DNA of 64,000 nucleotides from the NCBI GenBank assembly GCA_002314875.1, contig DCHS01000052.1:1-64000 (forward strand). The letters run 5' to 3'. This DNA comes from Prevotellaceae bacterium UBA1746 (GTDB taxonomy: Bacteria; Bacteroidota; Bacteroidia; Bacteroidales; Bacteroidaceae). A program made the position numbers and the translations under genes. Shown here one piece after another: positions 9,653 to 16,841 of this stretch. The stretch's first letter is position 1. Each line of letters opens with the position of its first letter. The notes beneath the pieces were generated by a model. It was given only the letters and a program-made list of their open reading frames with translations. It did not search any database and had not been told where the DNA came from.

Positions 9653-11269
9653 ATGAAGAGAATATTTGCAACACTAATTCTTGCGCTCTGTGCATCAGTA
9701 TCTTTCGCTGATGTACCCCTCGGTTATTACCAGAGCGTGACGGGACTGAAAAAGTCCTCACTGAAAGCCGCTTTACACAATACCATTCAGGCTAAGAAAG
9801 TCCTGGACTATGGCAGCGGAAATGGTTCCACCTGGTCTGGTTTCTATCAGACCGACCGTATGAGCGACGGTGAAGTCCGCGACCGTTACAGCAATGATCA
9901 CCGCTATTTCGCTTCCAATGCAAACGCTAATAGTGCCAGTGCTGTCAGCGGAATGAATATCGAGCACTCTTTCCCTAAGAGTTGGTGGGGAGGTTCGACC
10001 AACAATGCCTATAAGGACCTTTTCAACCTTATGCCCTGCGAGTCGACAATCAACTCTTCAAAGAGCAATTACCCCATGGGAAAGGTGACAAAGTCCAATA
10101 CCGATAACGGTTGTACGAAGGTCGGAACAGGTCCTGGTGCAAACGGTGCTAATATCAATCTTTGGGAACCCGCCGACAAGTGGAAGGGCGATTTCGCTCG
10201 CTCCTATATGTATATGGCCACGACCTACAGCAACTTTACCTGGACCAACGCCCAGGGTTTGAACCAGCTTGAAAACAACGCATGGCCGACCCTCCAGAAG
10301 TGGGCGTACGAACTATTCCTTGAATGGTGCCGCCAGGATCCCGTTGACGAGATTGAGATAGCAAGAAACGAAGCCGTTTATAAGATTCAGGGAAATCGCA
10401 ACCCTTTCATTGACTTCCCCAACCTGGCTGAATATGTCTGGGGTGACTCCGTGGATGTTGCTTTTGATATCAACACAACGATGAAGTCCAGCGATGCTAT
10501 CGAAGGCGGTGGCGGCAATACCGGTGGTGGTACTGATGTTGAAGAACCTGAAATCAATTACGACGAAGATGGCAACCTCATCGATATTGCAGGCTTGATT
10601 GCTTCCTGCACCGGCAGCAGCAGTAGTGGTCCTACCGTAACCTATAAGTTCGATGATGTCCTTGTCACCTACGCTCAGGGCAAGAACACCTTCATCACCG
10701 ATGGCCAGAACAGTTTCCTCGTCTATGGTACCAATGATAAAGTGAAGACAGGAGACCGCATCCGTGGCAGCATCACTGGTGTGGACTGCTATTACAACAA
10801 CCTCCCGGAACTCAATGTCACCAGTCTGGATGATGTAGAAGTAGTTTCCAGCAATAATGCCGTTTCCTCTATCCCCGTTTGTGTTGAAGACATCATCGGT
10901 GAGGATAAGGAAGAATATTATGCATCCCTCGTTACCCTCGAGGCTGTAACTCCTCAGTCATCAGCCTTCGCGAGCAAGAAACTCAATGTGAAGGATGAGA
11001 CAGGCGAAGTGATGATTTATGACACCTGGCAGAACTTCACCGACGCTAGTTTCTCAACCAGCAAGCAGTACAACATCACCGGTCTCGTTGTGACTTACTA
11101 TTCCACCATCGAGGTTTATCCCGTGAAGATCATCGAAACCAGTCTCGACGGTGTTGAAAGTATCACTGAAACGAGTTCTGAGGTTGAGGTTTATGACCTC
11201 CAGGGTCGTCGCGTAACCCGTGCAGAAAAGGGCATCTTCATCCAGAACGGAAAGAAGGTGATCAGATAG
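9653..11269 (+). CDS. Secreted endonuclease I family nuclease with C-terminal OB-like domain
   Basis: The product has 538 residues with a signal peptide. Residues about 25-270 form the endonuclease I (EndA/NucM) fold: NIEHSFPKSWWGG with the catalytic His105, then KDLFNLMPCESTINSSKSN and GNRNPFIDFPNLAEYVWG. These enzymes cut DNA and RNA nonspecifically with a metal ion. After a Gly-rich linker at about 283-295 come two beta-rich segments, the first (VLVTYAQGKNTFITDG) resembling an OB fold. The end (VEVYDLQGRRVTR...FIQNGKKVIR) is the Prevotella-type C-terminal tail. As the third gene of an operon with two secreted proteases it suggests a set for digesting extracellular protein and nucleic acid. 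A paralogue lacking the OB region is at 40636-41634. Confidence 0.88.
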   Translation: MKRIFATLILALCASVSFADVPLGYYQSVTGLKKSSLKAALHNTIQAKKVLDYGSGNGSTWSGFYQTDRMSDGEVRDRYSNDHRYFASNANANSASAVSGMNIEHSFPKSWWGGSTNNAYKDLFNLMPCESTINSSKSNYPMGKVTKSNTDNGCTKVGTGPGANGANINLWEPADKWKGDFARSYMYMATTYSNFTWTNAQGLNQLENNAWPTLQKWAYELFLEWCRQDPVDEIEIARNEAVYKIQGNRNPFIDFPNLAEYVWGDSVDVAFDINTTMKSSDAIEGGGGNTGGGTDVEEPEINYDEDGNLIDIAGLIASCTGSSSSGPTVTYKFDDVLVTYAQGKNTFITDGQNSFLVYGTNDKVKTGDRIRGSITGVDCYYNNLPELNVTSLDDVEVVSSNNAVSSIPVCVEDIIGEDKEEYYASLVTLEAVTPQSSAFASKKLNVKDETGEVMIYDTWQNFTDASFSTSKQYNITGLVVTYYSTIEVYPVKIIETSLDGVESITETSSEVEVYDLQGRRVTRAEKGIFIQNGKKVIR

Positions 11270-11298
11270 TTCGAAGCTTACGCTCCGAATACGGGGCC

Positions 11299-11375
11299 GG
11301 ACCTAAGAGAACACGTGGCTGGACCTAAGAGAACACGGGCCGGACCTAAGAGAACACGGGCCGGACCAATGAGGA
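11299..11375. repeat. 21-22 bp tandem repeat, about 3.5 copies
   Basis: Units starting GGACCTAAGAGAACACG begin at 11299, 11321 and 11342, with a degenerate fourth at 11363 (GGACCAATGAGG). The first unit is 22 bp and the next two are 21 bp. There are no unique spacers between units, so this is not a CRISPR array. It lies in the 3' region of the protease/nuclease operon. Confidence 0.8.
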
Positions 11376-11419
11376 CTAAACTCCGGACTTGAGAGGGCCT
11401 CTCCTACGGATAGACAAAA

Positions 11420-11450
11420 CATCCCCGTCATCAAAGCGATGGCGGGGATG
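11420..11450 (-). terminator. Intrinsic terminator of the DUF5715 gene
   Basis: CATCCCCGTCATC and GATGGCGGGGATG form a 13-bp stem with one G-T pair and a 5-nt loop. On the minus strand it is followed by TTTTGTC and lies 27 bp after the stop codon. It may also end the convergent plus-strand operon. Confidence 0.75.
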
Positions 11451-11477
11451 CTTGTATCATGGGGGTTGAATAGTATG

Positions 11478-12326
11478 TTATCTGCAGGTGATGTGGAAGC
11501 AGTACTGGCGACGCTCGTACTTTACGTAGCAAGTACCACGGAGACGCTGATCGTTGAGGACCTCGGCGAGGACGCTTTTGAGGGTGTAAGCATATTCCTG
11601 AGGCTGCTCCGAATCATCAGGATCCTGGACGCGGTGGTAGGAATTGTAGGCGATGTCGAAAGTCGTTCCGAAACGGTGGCAGGAGTTTTCGGAGGCATTG
11701 CCGTTGTGGCGGCGAAGGCCTTTCACATCCTTGTTCGTACGGAGCACCGAGGTGACGATGAGTTTATGGAAAGGAATACCTTTGACGGCAAGACTATCGA
11801 AGAAACTGCGGCTGATTTCCTCCAGGAGCACCGAGGCACGAGGCACAAGGTAGGGGATGGAGTAAGTCAGATTTTCAAGGTCGTAATAAGGACTGTCACC
11901 GATATAGACCAACTTGTCCTTCATCGCCGCCGCCGCCTGACGGTCATCACATTCGGGAATTCCCAAACGCTCGGCAGTAACGAGCTGAACATCGTTGATG
12001 TCAGGGAATATAGTGTCTAACTCAATGGAGCGGAAACGAGGAATTTCGTTTTTGATGGGGTTACCAGCGGCATCGACCAGCATCAGATCCGCTCGGGGAG
12101 CGAAGAAGAGGCTGTCCACATGCGCCATATTTCGTGAGATGGAGTCAACGGGGTGGTGATGGTTCGTAGTGATCTTAGCCTCAATGTATTCCTTCACTTC
12201 CTCCAGCTGCTTGCCGGCGATATTCGGGAAAAGACATTTCAGTAAGAAAAAGAAACCTGCCACCATCCAGAAAACACAGACGAAATGGATTTTGGTAAAT
12301 GTATATTTGGATATTTTAGTAGGCAT
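11478..12326 (-). CDS. DUF5715 family protein, membrane-anchored peptidase-like
   Basis: The protein has 282 residues with one N-terminal membrane segment (VFWMVAGFFFLLKCLF, about residues 18-33), so it is probably periplasmic and anchored. The second half carries TSVLRTNKDVKGLRR and ENSCHRFGTTFDIAYN, which recall the zinc-site S/NxHxxGxAxD motif of M15/VanY D-Ala-D-Ala peptidases. This matches the Bacteroidetes DUF5715 family as I know it. A cell-wall peptidase role is inference. The gene stands alone, with its own TAATTTTGC promoter at 12342-12350 and its own terminator. Confidence 0.7.
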   Translation of the reverse strand: MPTKISKYTFTKIHFVCVFWMVAGFFFLLKCLFPNIAGKQLEEVKEYIEAKITTNHHHPVDSISRNMAHVDSLFFAPRADLMLVDAAGNPIKNEIPRFRSIELDTIFPDINDVQLVTAERLGIPECDDRQAAAAMKDKLVYIGDSPYYDLENLTYSIPYLVPRASVLLEEISRSFFDSLAVKGIPFHKLIVTSVLRTNKDVKGLRRHNGNASENSCHRFGTTFDIAYNSYHRVQDPDDSEQPQEYAYTLKSVLAEVLNDQRLRGTCYVKYERRQYCFHITCR

Positions 12327-12341
12327 AGTTTGAATTTGACG

Positions 12342-12350
12342 GCAAAATTA
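12342..12350 (-). promoter_or_regulatory. Candidate -7 box of the DUF5715 gene
   Basis: The minus strand reads TAATTTTGC 15 bp upstream of the ATG. No clear -33 TTTG was found at the usual spacing. Confidence 0.45.
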
Positions 12351-12379
12351 GGATAAAATGTTGAAAAACACAAGAAATC

Positions 12380-12411
12380 TTTGTTTTTTCCTCGTTTTCC
12401 TCGTAAATTTG
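12380..12411 (+). promoter_or_regulatory. Promoter of the phoH-purC-purM-prfA run
   Basis: TTTG at 12380-12383 is followed after 20 bp by TAAATTTG at 12404-12411, 64 bp upstream of the phoH start codon. Confidence 0.6.
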
Positions 12412-12475
12412 CGCCCATAAAATAAGACTAACTTATCAATTCCCAAAACAGTAGGGGGGAATACCCCGTAAACGA

Positions 12476-13501
12476 ATGACCGAACGCCATTTCATTCTTG
12501 AAGAAGCAGATCCCGCGACTTTCTTTGGTCCTGGGAACGCTAATCTGCGCCTGATCCGTGCCCTTTGTCCCAAACTCCGTATCATCGGCCGTGGCAATGT
12601 GCTCAAAGTGATGGGTGCTGAAGAAGATATGGCTGTTTTCGAGGAAAACTTCGATCGTCTTCAGAAGCATTGCGCCAAGTTCAACATGCTTTCGGAAGAA
12701 AACATCCTCGATGTCATGAAGGGTCGTCCTGCCGACGATGAGAACGGAAAGGGTAGTGATGCAAGCGTTATTGTCTATTCCACGGGTGGAAAACCCATTG
12801 CGCCCCGCACCACGAACCAGAAGCGTCTCGTTGAGGCTTACAGAAAGAGCGACATGCTCTTTGCCATCGGTCCTGCCGGTACCGGAAAGACCTATGTTGC
12901 TATTGCCCTCGCTGTTCGTGCATTGAAAAATAAGGAAGTCAAGAAGATTATCCTCTCCCGTCCCGCCGTTGAAGCTGGCGAGAAGTTGGGTTTTCTCCCT
13001 GGTGATATGAAGGAAAAGATTGACCCCTATCTTCAGCCCCTCTACGATGCTTTGGAAGAGATGATTCCAGCGGCAAAACTGCAGGAGTATATGGATCAAA
13101 ATGTCATTCAGATTGCTCCCCTCGCTTTTATGCGTGGCCGTACCTTGAATGATGCCGTTGTCATCCTCGATGAGGCACAGAACACGACCAGCATGCAGAT
13201 CAAGATGTTCCTCACCCGAATGGGATGGAACACAAAGATGATCATCACCGGCGACCGCACGCAGATTGACCTTCCTCCCCGCACCACTTCCGGTCTTATT
13301 GAAGCCACCCGTATCCTCGCCGATATCCCTGGCATCTCCTTCGTTGAGATGACTCAGAAAGACATCGTCCGCCACAAACTTGTCACCCGCATCGTAGAAG
13401 CCTATGCCAAGGCTGCGGCAGCGAAAGTCACAGAAGAAGCGAAAGCCAGGGAAGAGGCTAAGGCCGCGGAGGAATCAGCACCGAAAACTGAAAACAACTA
13501 A
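12476..13501 (+). CDS. phoH: PhoH-like ATPase
   Basis: This is a 341-residue PhoH-family P-loop ATPase. The Walker A motif GPAGTGKT lies near residues 132-139 and the Walker B motif VVILDEAQN near 227-235, followed by the family's TGDRTQIDLP. A short N-terminal KH-like portion (about 20-70) precedes the ATPase, as in PhoH/YbeZ. Family members are linked to RNA metabolism and ribosome maturation. The C-terminus ends in an Ala/Glu/Lys-rich tail. The next gene, purC, starts 13 bp downstream, so co-transcription is likely. Confidence 0.93.
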   Translation: MTERHFILEEADPATFFGPGNANLRLIRALCPKLRIIGRGNVLKVMGAEEDMAVFEENFDRLQKHCAKFNMLSEENILDVMKGRPADDENGKGSDASVIVYSTGGKPIAPRTTNQKRLVEAYRKSDMLFAIGPAGTGKTYVAIALAVRALKNKEVKKIILSRPAVEAGEKLGFLPGDMKEKIDPYLQPLYDALEEMIPAAKLQEYMDQNVIQIAPLAFMRGRTLNDAVVILDEAQNTTSMQIKMFLTRMGWNTKMIITGDRTQIDLPPRTTSGLIEATRILADIPGISFVEMTQKDIVRHKLVTRIVEAYAKAAAAKVTEEAKAREEAKAAEESAPKTENN

Positions 13502-13514
13502 AATAGTAAATCTC

Positions 13515-14453
13515 ATGTCAGCTCTTACTCAGACCGAATTCAATTTCCCTGGTCAGCAGGGTGTGTACCACGGTAAAGTCCGTGATGTCTATAACCTTGG
13601 CGACCGCCTCGTTATGGTGGCAACTGACCGTATCAGTGCCTTTGATGTTGTCCTTCCTGAAGGTATTCCTTTCAAGGGTCAGGTCCTCAATCAGATTGCA
13701 GGCAAGTTCCTCGACGCTACTGCCGACATCTGTCCTAACTGGAAGATGGCTACTCCCGATCCTATGGTTACCGTTGGTGTGATGTGCGAAGGCTTCCCTG
13801 TTGAAATGATTGTTCGCGGTTATCTCTGTGGTAGCGCTTGGCGTGCTTATAAGAGCGGTGTTCGTGAAATCTGTGGTGTAAAACTTCCCGAAGGTATGCG
13901 TGAGAACGAAAAGTTCCCCACTCCTATCATCACCCCTACCACCAAGGCAGAAATCGGCGAGCACGATGCTGATATCTCTAAGGAAGAAATTCTTGCTCAG
14001 GGTCTTGCAACTCCCGAAGAATACGAAGTTCTCGAAAAGTACACCCTCGCCCTCTTCCAGCGTGGTACCGAAATCGCAGCAAAGCGTGGTCTCATCCTCG
14101 TTGATACCAAGTACGAATTCGGTAAGCACGACGGTAAGATTTATCTGATGGACGAAATCCACACTCCCGACTCCAGCCGTTATTTCTACGCTGAAGGTTA
14201 CGAAGAGCGTTTCGCTGCCGGTGAACCCCAGAAGCAGCTTTCCAAGGAATTCGTTCGCGAATGGTTGATGGACAATGGTTTCCAGGGAAAGGCTGGCCAG
14301 CAGGTTCCTGAGATGACTCCCGAAATCGTGAAGGGCATCAGCGACCGTTACATCGAACTCTATGAGGCTGTTACCGGCGAAACCTTCGTTCGTGAAGAGC
14401 ACGACGACATCCTCGCTCGCATCGAGGCAAATGTAAACGCTTATCTGGCATAA
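13515..14453 (+). CDS. purC: Phosphoribosylaminoimidazole-succinocarboxamide synthase
   Basis: SAICAR synthetase joins aspartate to CAIR in purine synthesis. The 312-residue product begins at the ATG preceding SALTQTEFNF. Upstream in-frame codons only read through the tail of phoH in another frame. Visible family features are the nucleotide-binding start GKVRDVYNLGDRLVMVATDRIS, the segment VRGYLCGSAW, and LVDTKYEFGKHDGKIYLMDEIHTPDSSRY written here as its two conserved halves TKYEFGK and DEIHTPDSSRY. It is followed within 30 bp by purM, giving two purine steps side by side. Confidence 0.95.
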   Translation: MSALTQTEFNFPGQQGVYHGKVRDVYNLGDRLVMVATDRISAFDVVLPEGIPFKGQVLNQIAGKFLDATADICPNWKMATPDPMVTVGVMCEGFPVEMIVRGYLCGSAWRAYKSGVREICGVKLPEGMRENEKFPTPIITPTTKAEIGEHDADISKEEILAQGLATPEEYEVLEKYTLALFQRGTEIAAKRGLILVDTKYEFGKHDGKIYLMDEIHTPDSSRYFYAEGYEERFAAGEPQKQLSKEFVREWLMDNGFQGKAGQQVPEMTPEIVKGISDRYIELYEAVTGETFVREEHDDILARIEANVNAYLA

Positions 14454-14480
14454 TTCTTAATTCATAATTCAAAATTATTT

Positions 14481-15647
14481 ATGAATCAGAGATATATGAT
14501 GCGTGGTGTATCCGCGATGAAGGAGGATGTTCACAACGCAATCAAAAATATAGACAAGGGCATTTTTCCCCAGGCTTTCTGCAAGATTATCCCCGATATC
14601 CTTGGCGGCGACCCTGAATACTGCAATATCATGCATGCTGACGGCGCTGGCACTAAGTCCAGTCTCGCCTATATGTATTGGAAGGAAACCGGTGACCTCT
14701 CCGTTTGGAAGGGTATAGCACAGGATGCGCTCATCATGAACACTGACGATCTCCTTTGCGTGGGTGCCGTTGACAACATCCTTGTTTCTTCTACCATCGG
14801 CCGAAACAAGATGCTCATTCCCGGTGAAGTCATCAGTGCCATCATCAACGGTACCGACGAACTCCTCCAGCAGATGCGCGATATGGGCGTTGGTATTTAT
14901 GCCACGGGTGGTGAAACCGCTGATGTCGGCGACCTCGTTCGAACCATCATCGTTGACTCCACCGTAACCTGCCGTATGAAGCGCAGCGATGTTATCGACA
15001 ATGCAAACATCCGTCCTGGTGATGTCATCGTCGGTCTCTCATCTTGCGGCCAGGCAACCTACGAGCAGGGCTACAACGGCGGTATGGGCAGCAATGGTCT
15101 GACCTCTGCCCGTCACGATGTCTTCTCAAAGTATCTTGCTGAGAAGTATCCCGAAAGCTTCGACCATGCTGTTCCCGACGAACTCGTTTACAGCGGTGGC
15201 TACAAGCTTACCGATGAAGTTGAAGGCAGTCCCATCGATGCCGGTCATCTGGTCCTCAGTCCTACCCGCACCTACGCTCCTTTCGTAAAGAAGATGCTCG
15301 ACGAGGTGGACCGCAAGGAAATCCATGGTATGGTTCACTGCACGGGTGGCGCACAGACCAAGGTGCTCCATTTCGTTGGTGATAACTGCAAGGTCGTGAA
15401 AGACAATATGTTCCCCGTTCCTCCTCTCTTCAAGGCCATCCACGAGCAGAGCGGAACCGACTGGAGCGAAATGTACAAGGTCTTCAATATGGGTCATCGT
15501 CTCGAAGTTTATGTTCGTCCTGAAATGGCTGAGAAGATCATCGAGATATCCAAGAGTTTCAACATCGACGCTCAGATTGTCGGTCACATTGAAGAAGGCA
15601 CCAAATCACTCACGATTAAGTCTGAATTTGGCGAATTTAATTATTAA
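14481..15647 (+). CDS. purM: Phosphoribosylformylglycinamidine cyclo-ligase (AIR synthetase)
   Basis: AIR synthetase closes the imidazole ring from FGAM using ATP. The 388-residue protein is of the longer Bacteroidetes form. It shows the AIRS signatures HADGAGTKSSLAYMYWKE, DDLLCVGAVDNILVS, ATGGETADVGDLVRTI and GDVIVGLSSCGQATYEQG, and the C-terminal half contains VHCTGGAQTKVLHF. Its stop codon overlaps the start codon of prfA (TAATG), implying translational coupling. The 27-bp gap after purC contains an ATAATTC direct repeat. Confidence 0.93.
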   Translation: MNQRYMMRGVSAMKEDVHNAIKNIDKGIFPQAFCKIIPDILGGDPEYCNIMHADGAGTKSSLAYMYWKETGDLSVWKGIAQDALIMNTDDLLCVGAVDNILVSSTIGRNKMLIPGEVISAIINGTDELLQQMRDMGVGIYATGGETADVGDLVRTIIVDSTVTCRMKRSDVIDNANIRPGDVIVGLSSCGQATYEQGYNGGMGSNGLTSARHDVFSKYLAEKYPESFDHAVPDELVYSGGYKLTDEVEGSPIDAGHLVLSPTRTYAPFVKKMLDEVDRKEIHGMVHCTGGAQTKVLHFVGDNCKVVKDNMFPVPPLFKAIHEQSGTDWSEMYKVFNMGHRLEVYVRPEMAEKIIEISKSFNIDAQIVGHIEEGTKSLTIKSEFGEFNY

Positions 15648-16750
15648 TGAATACATTATTAGAAAAACTGGACGCGCTGGAACCCCGCTTTCATGAAGTG
15701 GGAACATTGATTACAGACCCCAATGTGATCTGTGATCAGCAGCGCTATGTCCGTCTGACGAAAGAATACAAGGAACTTGAGGATCTCATGGCGGTCCGCA
15801 AGGAATATGCAAATCTGCTCGGCAATCTCGTAGAAAGCAAGGATATCTTGATGAATGAAGACGATCCTGAAATGAAGGAGATGGCTCGCGAGGAGATTTC
15901 TGTTTGCGAAAAGAGAATACCCGAAATTGAGGAAGAAATCAAATTGCTCCTCGTTCCGAAGGACCCCGAAGATGCCAAGAATGTCGTTCTTGAAATCCGT
16001 GGTGGTACGGGAGGAGATGAAGCTGCACTCTTTGCAGGTGACCTCTTCCGTATGTATTCAAAGTATTGCGAAGCTAAGGGCTGGAAACTTGAAGTCAGTT
16101 CCTTCAGCGAAGGTGCTGCCGGTGGTTACAAGGAAATCGTCTGCTCTGTAACTGGCGCCGATGTCTATGGTACCATGAAGTATGAGAGTGGTGTGCATCG
16201 CGTTCAGCGTGTCCCCGCCACCGAGACTCAGGGTCGCGTTCATACCTCTGCCGCTACCGTTGCTGTCCTTCCCGAGGCCGATGCTTTTGAAGTTACTATC
16301 AACGAAGGTGAAATCAAATGGGATACCTTCCGTTCCAGCGGTGCCGGTGGTCAGAATGTCAACAAGGTGGAATCCGGTGTGCGTCTGCGTTACAACTGGA
16401 AGAACCCCAATACCGGTGTCGTCGAGGAAATCCTCATCGAGTGTACCGAAACCCGTGACCAGCCGAAGAATAAGGAACGCGCTCTTGCTCGTCTCCGTAC
16501 CTTCATCTACGACAAGGAGCATCAGAAGTATGTGGATGATATCGCCAACCGTCGTAAGAGTCTTGTAAGTACCGGTGACCGCAGTGCAAAGATCCGTACC
16601 TACAACTATCCTCAGGGTCGTATCACCGACCATCGCATCAATTACACCATCTACAACCTCAACGCGTTCATGGATGGCGATATTCAAGATTGCATCGACC
16701 ACCTTATCGTCGCCGAAAATGCCGAGCGACTGAAGGAAAGCGAATTATAA
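15647..16750 (+). CDS. prfA: Peptide chain release factor 1
   Basis: RF1 ends translation at UAA and UAG. The 367-residue protein carries the catalytic GGQ loop in SSGAGGQNVNKVES (near residues 233-235) and the tripeptide anticodon PAT in RVQRVPATETQGRVHTS, which distinguishes RF1 from RF2 (SPF). The C-terminal RTYNYPQGRITDHRIN is also typical. It ends at a strong terminator and is the last gene of the phoH-purC-purM-prfA run. Confidence 0.96.
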   Translation: MNTLLEKLDALEPRFHEVGTLITDPNVICDQQRYVRLTKEYKELEDLMAVRKEYANLLGNLVESKDILMNEDDPEMKEMAREEISVCEKRIPEIEEEIKLLLVPKDPEDAKNVVLEIRGGTGGDEAALFAGDLFRMYSKYCEAKGWKLEVSSFSEGAAGGYKEIVCSVTGADVYGTMKYESGVHRVQRVPATETQGRVHTSAATVAVLPEADAFEVTINEGEIKWDTFRSSGAGGQNVNKVESGVRLRYNWKNPNTGVVEEILIECTETRDQPKNKERALARLRTFIYDKEHQKYVDDIANRRKSLVSTGDRSAKIRTYNYPQGRITDHRINYTIYNLNAFMDGDIQDCIDHLIVAENAERLKESEL

Positions 16751-16751
16751 C

Positions 16752-16787
16752 AAAAAAAAGACCTGACAACTCGTCAGGTCTTTTTTT
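16752..16787 (+). terminator. Intrinsic terminator after prfA
   Basis: A-run plus AGACCTGAC pairs with GTCAGGTCT plus a T-run around a 5-nt loop, 2 bp after the prfA stop. The A/T runs make it work in both directions, so it may also serve the convergent pulA gene. Confidence 0.9.
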
Positions 16788-16802
16788 GTTGTTAGGTCAA
16801 GG

Positions 16803-16841
16803 AGTTTATAAACCCTATAAACTTTATAAACTCAATAAACC
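16803..16841. repeat. TTTATAAAC intergenic repeat (partial copy)
   Basis: Reads TTTATAAACC-CTATAAAC-TTTATAAAC-TCAATAAACC. It belongs to the TTTATA family but lacks the AGCGTAGCG core. It abuts the stop codon of pulA at 16842. Confidence 0.6.

Noticed and set aside
11299..11375. Possible CRISPR array
   Set aside because: Repeat units are directly adjacent with no unique spacers and no cas genes are in the window.
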